Below, in pieces: positions 1-6,724 of a stretch of DNA of 12,188 bases. The notes beneath the pieces are model-generated. The model worked only from the letters and a program-made list of their open reading frames with translations, had not been told where the DNA came from and searched no databases. The DNA is taken from contig JBKPOG010000175.1 of assembly GCA_046732975.1 (NCBI GenBank), positions 1-12,188 on the forward strand, written 5' to 3'. Numbering within the stretch: position 1 is the first letter of the stretch; each line of letters opens with the position of its first letter. Both the position numbers and the translations under genes were made by a program. This DNA comes from JAMXLO01 sp046732975. GTDB lineage: Bacteria > Pseudomonadota > Alphaproteobacteria > Acetobacterales > Acetobacteraceae.

Positions 1-599
1 TCTCCCGTATCGAGTCGCTTGCGGCACAAGCGCATTCAGCAGGGCTAGAAGACCTGTACATTGAGGATATTTCGCGGCCCCGCGGTGGCCCATTGCCGGG
101 CGGACACCAGAGCCATCAGTTGGGGCTGGACGTTGATGTTGGGCTCGATCCTGCTCCCAAGCGTGCTCTGACTGCGGCAGAGCGCGAGCAGGTGGAATTA
201 ACCAGCATGGTGCGGCCCGATCAGCGCGCGATAGACCAGGCGCACTGGTCACCCGAGGTCATAACGCTGCTGCGTCTGGCTGCCAGCCTGCCGGACGTCG
301 ATCGCATTCTGATCAATCCCGCGATCAAGCGACAACTCTGCCAGGACGTGCGAGGGGATCGCTCGTGGCTGCGACTGATGCGGCCTTGGTACGACCACGC
401 GGCGCATATGCACATCCGATTCCGTTGCCCTGCGGATCAGCACGATTGCGCGCAAGCGCCTCCACCGCCGCCGGGCGACGGTTGTGACGCCACGCTGCAA
501 TGGTGGTTTGACCAGCTGGCGCTGCCACCGAAGCCGACGCCGCCCTACCGTCCGCCACCGCTGCCGGCCGCCTGTATGGTAGTGATGCAGGCGCCGTGA
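1..599 (+). CDS. mepA: Penicillin-insensitive murein endopeptidase MepA (5' end outside window)
   Basis: LAS-family zinc peptidase (M74) of the periplasm that cuts D-alanyl-meso-diaminopimelate cross-links in peptidoglycan. The frame is open from base 3, so the N-terminus, including any signal peptide, lies upstream. About 198 residues are visible, against about 270-310 for the whole family. Visible motifs are GGHQSHQLGLDVDV near bases 98-141, which holds the His and Asp zinc ligands of the family, and HMHIRFRCP near 403-429, which holds the third ligand. A Pro-rich tail with PPPPPGDGCD and a final PAAC region follows; I recall this tail as usual in alphaproteobacterial MepA. The TTG at 93 could be mistaken for a start but lies inside the active-site motif, with coding sequence continuing upstream of it. 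The gene converges on glcB, with 16 nt between the two stops and no obvious hairpin there. Confidence 0.93.
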   Translation, partial: SRIESLAAQAHSAGLEDLYIEDISRPRGGPLPGGHQSHQLGLDVDVGLDPAPKRALTAAEREQVELTSMVRPDQRAIDQAHWSPEVITLLRLAASLPDVDRILINPAIKRQLCQDVRGDRSWLRLMRPWYDHAAHMHIRFRCPADQHDCAQAPPPPPGDGCDATLQWWFDQLALPPKPTPPYRPPPLPAACMVVMQAP

Positions 600-615
600 G
601 CTATGTAACGCCTTC

Positions 616-2784
616 TCAGTGGCGGTCGTGCTTCGCCTCTCGGCGGCGCGCGTGCAGAATGAACTCGGTGTAGCCGTTCGGCTGCGTGCGGCCCTTGAAG
701 ACGAGGTCGCAAGCCGCTTTGAACGCAGGCCCCTCGAATGCCGGCGCCATGGGTCGATAATTGGGGTCACTGGCGTTCTGCCGATCCACCACCTTCGCCA
801 TCCGTTGCATCGTCTGCATTACCTGTTGCTCCGAGACAATGCCGTGGTGCAGCCAATTGGCGATGTGCTGGCTGGAGATGCGCAAGGTCGCACGATCCTC
901 CATCAGACCGACATCATGGATGTCGGGCACTTTGGAGCAACCGACCCCCTGGTCGATCCAGCGGACCACGTAGCCGAGAATGCCCTGACAATTGTTGTCC
1001 AATTCCTGAGCAATGTCGTCGGGCGACCAGTTCGGCCGATCGGCCACCGGAATCGTCAACAGATCGGCGAGCGACGCGCGTTGCCGGCTGACGAGCTCCT
1101 CCTGCCGATGCGCCACGTCCAGCTCGTGATAGTGCAGCGCATGCAGGGTCGCGGCGGTGGGCGAGGGAACCCAGGCGGTGTTGGCGCCTGCCTTGGGATG
1201 GCCGATCTTCTGCGCAATCATATCCGCCATTTGGTCAGGCGCGGCCCACATGCCCTTGCCGATCTGCGCGCGACCTCGCAACCCGCAGGCCAGACCAATG
1301 TCAACATTCTGGTCCTCATACGCCTTGATCCACGCCGTGTTGCGCATGTCGTTCTTGCGGATCATTGGTCCGGCTTCGATCGATGTGTGAATTTCGTCAC
1401 CGGTGCGATCGAGGAAACCCGTGTTGATGAACACCACCCGGTCCTTCGCCGCCTGAATGCAGGCCTTCAGGTTGACCGAGGTGCGACGCTCCTCGTCCAT
1501 GATTCCCATCTTCAGCGTATTGCGTGCGAGGCCCAGTATGTCCTCCACGCGGGCGAAGAGCGTGTCGGTAAATGCCACCTCGTCTGCCCCATGCATTTTT
1601 GGCTTGACGATGTAGACCGAGCCGGTGCGGCTGTTGCACAGCGGACCAGTGCCTATGATATCGTGCATCGCAATCAGCGCAGTGACTGCTGCATCCAGCA
1701 TGCCCTCGGGAATCGGTGATCCTGATGCGTCGAGTACTGCGTCGGTGTACATGTGGTGGCCGACATTGCGTATCAGCATCAGACTGCGCCCGGGCAGTTC
1801 GAGCGTTCCGCCATTTGGCGAGGTGTATACGCGATCGCACACCAGGCGACGCGTCATCGTCTGGCCGCCCTTGTCGAACGTCTCTTCCAACGTGCCTTGC
1901 ATCAGCCCCAGCCAGTTGCGATAGGCCAGCACTTTGTCGTCGGCATCCACGCAGGCGACCGAGTCCTCGCAATCCTGGATCGTGGTGATGGCCGCTTCCA
2001 GCAGCACGTCGGCGATACCGGCGGCGTCCTGCTGACCGATCGGTTGGCCGCGATCGATGACGATCTCGATGTGCAGACCGTGATGCTTCAGCAGCACAGA
2101 TGATGGGTGGGTCGCGTCACCGCGATACCCGATGAATTGCTCCGGATGGGTCAGACCCGTCCGTGCATCGTCCTTAAGAGTGACCGCAAGCCGCCCGTCC
2201 TCGATCATATAGCCTATGGCGTCGCGATGGCTGCCGATGGCGAGTGGCACCGCCTGATCCAGGACCTGTCGTGATTTGGCGATGACCCGCTCGCCGCGGA
2301 CAGGGTTATAGGCCGAACCGCGTGTTGCTCCACCGTCTTCAGGTAGCGCGTCGGTGCCATAGAGCGCGTCGTAGAGGCTGCCCCACCGCGCATTGGCGGC
2401 GTTCAGCGCATAGCGGGCATTGGTGACCGGCACGACAAGCTGCGGGCCCGCGATCGTGGCGATCTCGGCATCGACGTTCTCGGTGCCGATCGAGAAATCG
2501 GGTGGCTCCGGCTGCAGATAGCCGATATCGCGCAGGAATCGAACATAGCCTTCCGGACTGATGAGCTTGCCACGATTCTCCAGGTGCCAGGCGTCGATCT
2601 GGCCCTGCAGTGCATCGCGCTTGTCAAGCAGTGACTTGTTGTGTGGCATCAGGTCGCGAATGAGCGCACCTAGCCCTTGCCAAAACTGCGCGGTTGCGAC
2701 GCCCGTACCGGGGACCGCCTCGTTGTTGATGAAATCATATAGTCGGCGAGCGATCCTGAGTCCGCCGGTATCCACGTAATCCAT
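616..2784 (-). CDS. glcB: Malate synthase G
   Basis: Condenses glyoxylate with acetyl-CoA to give malate (glyoxylate and glycolate metabolism, cytoplasm, Mg-dependent). The 722 residues match the usual length of the monomeric G isoform (about 723). Landmarks are TTIQDCEDSVACVDADDKV at 267-285, SLMLIRNVGHHM with the catalytic Arg at about 339, PKMHGADEVAFTD at about 395-407, GIMDEERRTSVN with the Mg-ligand Glu at about 431, FLDRTGDEIHTS with the Mg-ligand Asp at about 459, and GLMEDRATLRISSQH with the catalytic base Asp at about 630. These are matched to the E. coli enzyme from memory. The ATG at 2784 is preceded by GGGAG with a 9-nt spacer, which supports this start. It appears monocistronic: it converges on mepA, and a strong hairpin lies in its leader. 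No glc operon partners are in the window. Confidence 0.97.
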   Translation of the reverse strand: MDYVDTGGLRIARRLYDFINNEAVPGTGVATAQFWQGLGALIRDLMPHNKSLLDKRDALQGQIDAWHLENRGKLISPEGYVRFLRDIGYLQPEPPDFSIGTENVDAEIATIAGPQLVVPVTNARYALNAANARWGSLYDALYGTDALPEDGGATRGSAYNPVRGERVIAKSRQVLDQAVPLAIGSHRDAIGYMIEDGRLAVTLKDDARTGLTHPEQFIGYRGDATHPSSVLLKHHGLHIEIVIDRGQPIGQQDAAGIADVLLEAAITTIQDCEDSVACVDADDKVLAYRNWLGLMQGTLEETFDKGGQTMTRRLVCDRVYTSPNGGTLELPGRSLMLIRNVGHHMYTDAVLDASGSPIPEGMLDAAVTALIAMHDIIGTGPLCNSRTGSVYIVKPKMHGADEVAFTDTLFARVEDILGLARNTLKMGIMDEERRTSVNLKACIQAAKDRVVFINTGFLDRTGDEIHTSIEAGPMIRKNDMRNTAWIKAYEDQNVDIGLACGLRGRAQIGKGMWAAPDQMADMIAQKIGHPKAGANTAWVPSPTAATLHALHYHELDVAHRQEELVSRQRASLADLLTIPVADRPNWSPDDIAQELDNNCQGILGYVVRWIDQGVGCSKVPDIHDVGLMEDRATLRISSQHIANWLHHGIVSEQQVMQTMQRMAKVVDRQNASDPNYRPMAPAFEGPAFKAACDLVFKGRTQPNGYTEFILHARRREAKHDRH

Positions 2785-2818
2785 ACGCTACAACTCCCAG
2801 CCGGGTTGACGCCAAGGC

Positions 2819-2849
2819 ACGCCACGGCAGTCCCGAACCGCCATGGCGT
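2819..2849 (-). terminator. Strong inverted repeat between the 2878-3357 gene and glcB
   Basis: Read on the minus strand, ACGCCATGGCGG pairs with CTGCCGTGGCGT across a 7-nt loop. This gives a continuous 12-bp stem with two G-U wobbles. It lies 28 nt past the stop of the small minus-strand gene and about 35 nt before the glcB start. No T-run follows it, so it is not a textbook intrinsic terminator. It could end upstream transcription, stabilise an mRNA end, or act in the glcB leader. The hairpin is seen directly; its role is inferred. Confidence 0.4.
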
Positions 2850-2877
2850 AACGTTGCTTCCTGTCGCTTCCCCTGGA

Positions 2878-3357
2878 TTACGGCGGTGCCAGCCGTGCAG
2901 ATCTGTTGGCTTTGGTCGGCTGGCTTCTCGCCTGCGTCGTTGTATACGCGCTTGCCGGAGAGTGCCAGTGGTGGCTGCAGTCGGCGGCGTCCGCCGTGCG
3001 GGCTGCTTTGGTCCTTGCCGACCGACGCTCGTCTAACATCAAAGTGACCATCGGCTGGGTGTTTTTCGGATCCCAACCTTGCTGGCGATAGATTGCGACG
3101 CAGTATTTCAGCTCCTTCTCACCCTCGTAGTTGCTCCTGAAGTGAACCTCATAAGTAGAATTGTGGGTGTCGCTGACGATCCTGAAAAAGGAGAATTGAT
3201 AGGTGTCCTGGGAGGGAGCCTTGGCGGCTTCCCTCGCGGCCGCGTTCAGTCCAGCTTTGGCGCAACTGAAGGTCACGGCATTGAGGTCGCCGAGGCCCTC
3301 GGTTGGTGAAGTTGCGACCGGTGCGGAGGCGGGGGGAGCCGCGGGGCCTCGCGGCAC
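2878..3357 (-). CDS. Uncharacterised small protein, probably N-terminally truncated exported protein
   Basis: I do not recognise a named family. The 159-residue frame starts at a GTG with no visible Shine-Dalgarno sequence and opens with an Ala/Pro-rich stretch (PAAPPASAPVATSP), typical of a linker after a signal peptide or lipobox. A compact, convincing region follows at about 22-107: VTFSCAKAGLNAAA, SFFRIVSDTHNSTYEVHFRS, KELKYCVAIYRQQGWDP. It has two Cys residues that could form a disulfide. Residues after about 110 are Arg/Ala/Ser/Thr-rich and look like out-of-frame readthrough. The same frame has a TAG at 3397-3399, so no signal peptide can be recovered upstream. I infer an exported protein that has lost its N-terminus, and perhaps its original stop, next to the decayed region starting near 3500. 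It may be a pseudogene. Confidence 0.5.
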   Translation of the reverse strand: MPRGPAAPPASAPVATSPTEGLGDLNAVTFSCAKAGLNAAAREAAKAPSQDTYQFSFFRIVSDTHNSTYEVHFRSNYEGEKELKYCVAIYRQQGWDPKNTQPMVTLMLDERRSARTKAARTADAADCSHHWHSPASAYTTTQARSQPTKANRSARLAPP

Positions 3358-3509
3358 CCGACAGCCGGCTGTGCGCTGATTGGGGCAGACCAGGGGCTAG
3401 CGCCCACGAAAGACTGCTTTCGAGATCCGACGCGATGTCGCCGCCTATGTCCGGGCAGGTCGGAACAGTTTTGACTGAGACACTGCCGCCGCCCCTCTCA
3501 TTCATGTCC

Positions 3510-4038
3510 ACAGCTATATGCCGCGACAGAACGAGTACATCCACTGCCTTCACGCCCTGACCGATGGCAGCACCATGAGCGGATTGATGTCCAACTCCGC
3601 CAACTGCCCCTCAAGATGCTTGGCGAGGTGAGCACCAGGATATCCGCGAGCGCATCGAGGTCCGCCGCTGGCCGTCCACGAAAGCCTTGGAGCAATTGGG
3701 CGCCTTTGACCTCGGCGATCATCGCCTGTGCTTCGCGGCGCGTGATGGGGCAGCGTCGCAGGGCCACATCGTTGTAGACCTCGACCATCACGCCGCCACT
3801 GCCGAACAACAGTACCGGGCCCAATTGCGGGTCGCACGACACTTCAATGATAACTTCAATACCGTCGCCGACCATCTCCTGCACCGACACGCCGGTGATC
3901 CGAGCCTGTGGCGCATAGGCCGCGGCACTGGCCAGTGATCTCCGCGTGGGCCGTTCGCACCTGTACAGCGTCGCGCAGGTAAGCCGCACCACGCCGGCCT
4001 CTGTCTTGTGCAGAATATCCGGTGAATCCACCTTGAGA
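3510..4038 (-). pseudogene. 3'-terminal fragment of NDP-forming acyl/acetate-CoA ligase gene, copy 1
   Basis: A decayed copy of the last ~178 codons of the intact ligase gene at 7365-9494; it aligns with 7363-7899. On the minus strand it begins within LKVDSPDILHKTEAGVV, at the ATP-grasp lysine region, and runs to GVKAVDVLVLSR and the former stop. Compared with the intact gene it has a 1-nt insertion near 3936, a 1-nt loss near 3981, a net 7-nt loss near 3637, a 1-nt loss near 3561 and a net 2-nt loss near the end. No single frame survives, and the original stop is lost. Bases 3698-3808 are identical to 7559-7669, while nearby stretches differ greatly. It keeps ARITGVSVQ where the intact gene has ARITCVSVQ, so it is not simply a fresh duplicate. 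Homology stops sharply at about 4038, where thiolase sequence on the other strand begins. Confidence 0.9.
3698..3808. repeat. 111-bp perfect direct repeat with 7559-7669
   Basis: Base-by-base reading shows 111 identical positions between copy 1 and the intact ligase gene (offset 3861). A further ~30 bp follow with only two differences, at 3809 and 3813. The block encodes the GSGGVMVEVYNDVALRRCPITRR part of the ATP-grasp domain in the intact gene. It is long enough to serve as a substrate for homologous recombination; a cross-over between the two direct copies would delete about 3.9 kb, including the 563-aa gene and parDE. Confidence 0.9.
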
Positions 4039-4040
4039 AC

Positions 4041-4472
4041 CATCAGAACCCGCCCTGCGCACCCCAAAGGCCGATCTGGATGAGGTCGAGGACTTGACCG
4101 ACCGCGCCGCGCGGCGAATGTACGAGGGTGCCGGGCTTGGGCCCGCGGACGTCGATATATTCAATCCTTATGACGGCTATGCATGATGGCGCAGTTCTTC
4201 CTGGAGGCCTTCCAGTGGCACGGCGTCAAACGCGGCGATGCGTTCGCGTTCTACGAGGGCGATATCAGGGTGGAGGGACCGCACTCGTTGTGCTCGAGCG
4301 GCGGCAATCTGGGGAACGGGCGTACGCGAACGGCGATGTACCCCGACTGCATCGAGCAGCTCCGCGGCACGGCTGGCGCGCGGCAGGTCAGGGTTCGGGC
4401 AGAGACCGCGGTGGGGGCCTTCGCCACACCAAGCAGCGGGAGTGGATCATGTTTGGGAAGTCCCCGAGCTGA
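4041..4472 (+). pseudogene. 3'-terminal fragment of a thiolase (SCP-x / lipid-transfer type)
   Basis: Plus-strand remnant of the C-terminal ~140 codons of a thiolase-like acetyl-CoA acetyltransferase. Three frames must be joined. The first reads KADLDEVEDLTDRAARRMYE, then DVDIFNPYDGYA, ending at a TGA at 4184-4186. The second, from 4183, reads MAQFFLEAFQWHGV, YEGDIRVEGPH, CSSGGNLGNGRTRTAMYPD and IEQLRGTAGARQVRVRAETA. The third gives EWIMFGKSPS with a stop at 4470-4472. The CSSGGNLG...RTRTAMY...IEQLRGTAG pattern is characteristic of the C-terminal lobe of SCP-x-like thiolases, which often accompany acyl-CoA ligases. The N-terminal half with the nucleophilic Cys is absent, so the product cannot be active. 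The 5' cut lies directly against the 5' cut of ligase copy 1, which is on the opposite strand. Confidence 0.85.
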
Positions 4473-4526
4473 GGGGTAAATGCCTCAGTGTGCTCGCAGG
4501 CCTACGCGTGTTTGGCGCTTCGATGG

Positions 4527-6218
4527 TCAGAGTAGCTTGACTATCCGATCAAGCGACGCCTGCATCTCGTCGAGCAGCACACCGAAATGCGCCGCCAGCG
4601 AACCGTATTCAGTGCGAGCCTGCTTGATGATCGCCTGTTTCTCACTCTCGGCCAAATGCCCTTTCACCTTGCTGCGCAGTGTATGCGTTCGTTTGAGCGG
4701 CTCGAGCACCGCAATCGCATCGGCTTCGTCGAGACCGGCAAGGACCAAGCAGTCCTGGAGCAGGCGCAGTGAGCGCCATTGTTTGTTGGCCGTCCTGCCT
4801 GCCCTCTCAACCTGACTCCGGAGCGCCTTCATCACGAATCCCTCGACCACGAGCTGGTCGAGGGCGAGCACGGCATTAGCCCATTCCTCAGGCGAGGTGG
4901 TGAGTGGGTTATGGAGCGCAGCTGCAGCAGCCTCGCCGCGCGGGCTCCACCAGTCCGGATGGAGCTTGTCGATCCTCGCGATCTGGCGCTTGAGCTCGGC
5001 GAGCGGATCGGGAAGAGTGCTGAAGCGACCTTCGAAATCGGTCTGGAAGGCGCAGGCGGAAATTCCTGCCTTGGGCCACTCATTGAACGACTGCCAATAG
5101 ACCTGTTCGCGATAGGGCAGGTTGGCGAGATCGCAGAGATAGGCGTGCACCTGGCCCGCTTCGTTCACGTCATACGATTTGAGATACCACCCGCCGCGTG
5201 CATGGATCGAGCGATGGTCGATCCGGTACTTCTCGGGATCAGCCTTGTACCTTTGCAGCACTTCTGGCTTGAAGAAGGCAGGCGTGGTCTGGAACGGCAG
5301 CGGCGAGCCTTCGTCGAAATAGCTGGCCAACGCCCAGGGCGCGCAGGAGACTTCAGCCATGCGCTTGTTCTTCCAGTCATTCGCCTTGAAGACAGCATAT
5401 TCCTTATCTACCCCATCCCATCGACGATTGGCGCACGCGATGAGTATCTCGGTAGTGAGGAGCGGACGCACGATTAGCGCGCCGTTGGCGAAGCTCGCTC
5501 CCGGCTGTACGCCGGTATGGTAGAAAAGATCATTCTCGACGACATTGTCGCGTTTCGGCTCGCCCCATCCCCCAAAACCGCCGGTCACGTATCGGGTGAA
5601 GTCGAACTTCATTATCAGCGCAGTATTGGTGACCGCCATGTAGCGATGGAGCTGCTCGGCTTCGATGGTGACGAGAGTCGCGCCAGCTTCTTTCGTCTCG
5701 ACTCCTAGGTTGCGCAGCCTGATGATTGGCTCAACATCGCCATCGTCATTGAGCCGGCAATAAGCGCTCTCTTCGTTGAGCCAGTAGAGGTCGAGCGCCT
5801 GAACCAGCGGCTGGGAGAGCTCGGTGCGAGGCGGACCGTTGTCGACGCCGATGAACGAGCGCCGAAAGACGAGCTGCTGGCCACCCTCCAGAGCATTGCA
5901 ACGGAAGGGGTCGATAGGTGAGGCAAGATACATACGGTCCGGTTCGCCGCCGCCCGAGACATGCTCCAGCCGCCAATGGTTAGAGGGGTCGAGATCAGCG
6001 TATTGGAGCGCATCCCCGTCAGGTGGTGTCAGATTGTCGAGCGGCGCGAGGACGGTGTGGACAAAGGACTGGCCGACATTGGTATAGATTATGATTTCGC
6101 CGCGAGAGCGCGCATTCCTGACGAGGTAGTCGACACCAGCGGCAGCGCTGGTGAACCAGGCGGAACTGGGGTCAGCCGGTGGAACCGCCACTGCCAGAAG
6201 ATCCTGCACTTTAAGCAT
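4527..6218 (-). CDS. Uncharacterised 563-aa protein, cargo between two ligase fragments
   Basis: A full-length frame with no named domain that I can assign. The N-terminal ~200 residues look like a mixed alpha/beta domain (EIIIYTNVGQSF at 41-52; YLASPIDPFRC at 97-107). Residues 315-395 are dense in aromatic and conserved-looking residues: FFKPEVLQRYKADPEKY, ARGGWYLKSYDVNEAGQVHAY, YREQVYWQSFNEWPKAGIS. I recall similar stretches in large hypothetical proteins from mobile regions, without a known function. Residues 440-563 look all-helical and contain LRSKVKGHL with an R-x5-H spacing (Arg515, His521), which fits the loose Rx4-6H pattern of HEPN ribonucleases; this is suggestive only. No signal peptide or membrane segment is seen. 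The ATG at 6218 has only a weak upstream purine stretch (AGATAAAG). Sampled GC (about 53-55%) is well below glcB, which fits horizontal acquisition. Confidence 0.8.
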   Translation of the reverse strand: MLKVQDLLAVAVPPADPSSAWFTSAAAGVDYLVRNARSRGEIIIYTNVGQSFVHTVLAPLDNLTPPDGDALQYADLDPSNHWRLEHVSGGGEPDRMYLASPIDPFRCNALEGGQQLVFRRSFIGVDNGPPRTELSQPLVQALDLYWLNEESAYCRLNDDGDVEPIIRLRNLGVETKEAGATLVTIEAEQLHRYMAVTNTALIMKFDFTRYVTGGFGGWGEPKRDNVVENDLFYHTGVQPGASFANGALIVRPLLTTEILIACANRRWDGVDKEYAVFKANDWKNKRMAEVSCAPWALASYFDEGSPLPFQTTPAFFKPEVLQRYKADPEKYRIDHRSIHARGGWYLKSYDVNEAGQVHAYLCDLANLPYREQVYWQSFNEWPKAGISACAFQTDFEGRFSTLPDPLAELKRQIARIDKLHPDWWSPRGEAAAAALHNPLTTSPEEWANAVLALDQLVVEGFVMKALRSQVERAGRTANKQWRSLRLLQDCLVLAGLDEADAIAVLEPLKRTHTLRSKVKGHLAESEKQAIIKQARTEYGSLAAHFGVLLDEMQASLDRIVKLL

Positions 6219-6496
6219 GCGAACTTTATCTATGCGCGGTGAGAGCTCCGAAAGGGGGCAGGCGCCAACGGAAGCACCCTAGCACGATTGGTAGTCGATC
6301 AGCGACTTCAAAGTAAAGTCGCACTCAAGCGGCTTGGATTGTCATGGTCACTGACATGTCCACGCTGGATAGCAAGGTGAGGATCGCTTCGAGATGGCTG
6401 TTGATTTGGCGAGGTAGGAACGTTTCATAACACACACGATTAATACGTGGGATGCTGATCATCTGTAACCCCGTATCGGACACCTCGAGCCCCATT
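6219..6496. other. Low-GC gap between the 563-aa gene and ligase copy 2
   Basis: About 280 bp with no convincing gene. GC is lowest here (27/60 at 6421-6480). The only open frame is on the minus strand, ATG at 6495 to stop at 6325: 56 codons reading MGLEVSDTGLQMISIPRINR and onward, with no ribosome binding site. Its ATG sits 1 nt after the TAA of ligase copy 2. The gap also holds the inverted repeat at 6302-6322 and presumably the promoter of the 563-aa gene; I see no clear -35/-10 pair for it. Confidence 0.5.
6302..6322. repeat. Inverted repeat GCGACTT-N7-AAGTCGC
   Basis: Perfect 7-bp arms around a 7-nt A-rich spacer (CAAAGTA), about 85 bp upstream of the start of the 563-aa gene. The position and size suit an operator or a small hairpin in that gene's leader. 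No partner site was found elsewhere in the window. The symmetry is seen; a regulatory role is inferred. Confidence 0.4.
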
Positions 6497-6671
6497 TTAT
6501 CTGTCGCGCAACACAACAAGCGCGCCTACCGCCTTCACGCCCTGGCCTGACGGCAGCACCATCAGCAGATTGACGTCCAACTCCGCCACGTGTCCGTTCA
6601 TATGCATGGCGAGGTGTAACACGCGCACCAGCGTGTCCTCCAGCTCCCCACGTCCGCCGCCGCCGGCCCGC
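6497..6671 (-). pseudogene. 3'-terminal fragment of NDP-forming acyl/acetate-CoA ligase gene, copy 2
   Basis: Aligns with the last ~57 codons of the intact ligase gene (7365-7541) in the same orientation. On the minus strand its end reads GVKAVGALVVLRDR followed by TAA at 6497-6499, where the intact gene ends GVKAVDALVVFRGK and TAG. It therefore keeps its own in-frame terminus, different from the intact copy. The alignment is nearly gap-free, with one 1-nt loss near 6649 that breaks the frame on the 5' side, and substitutions are scattered along it. Homology ends near 6671, just before the parDE promoter. It is too short to encode any working domain. It is either the remnant of a former paralogue or a displaced 3' end left by an insertion. 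Confidence 0.85.
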
Positions 6672-6689
6672 ATCTCGCCTCACATGAAG

Positions 6690-6718
6690 CTGACCGCTGG
6701 AATTTCTTGTGCTAGAAT
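6690..6718 (+). promoter_or_regulatory. Predicted sigma-70-type promoter of parDE
   Basis: CTGACC at 6690-6695 and TAGAAT at 6713-6718 are spaced by exactly 17 bp and resemble TTGACA/TATAAT (4/6 and 5/6 matches). The -10 box ends only 6 nt before the parD ATG at 6725. A start point 6-8 nt after the -10 box would fall at or beside that ATG, giving a leaderless or nearly leaderless mRNA. Confidence 0.5.
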
Positions 6719-6724
6719 TGGGGC

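Noticed and set aside
249..770. Minus-strand frame of 173 codons spanning the mepA 3' end and the glcB 3' end
   Set aside because: It overlaps two well-supported genes and its product is Arg-rich, low-complexity sequence.
619..1719. Long plus-strand open frame (366 codons) opposite glcB
   Set aside because: It is antisense to a malate synthase with all catalytic motifs. The translation is Arg/His-rich without any domain, as expected for a shadow frame in GC-rich DNA.
3407..3422. Hairpin CGAAAG-ACTG-CTTTCG as an intrinsic terminator
   Set aside because: The stem is only 6 bp, has no T-run on either strand, and is not at the end of a supported gene.
3149..3553. Minus-strand frame starting MKAVDVLVLSR
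   Set aside because: Only the first ~11 residues are real ligase sequence (the GVKAVDALVV end); the rest is readthrough past the lost stop of copy 1.
4779..5477. Plus-strand frame of 232 codons opposite the 563-aa gene
   Set aside because: It lies fully inside a longer minus-strand gene with a natural-looking protein composition. The plus frame gives no motif or binding site.
6325..6495. Minus-strand 56-codon frame after copy 2 as a gene
   Set aside because: No ribosome binding site, no recognisable domain, and it lies in a low-GC gap. It is mentioned in the gap entry but not supported as a gene.
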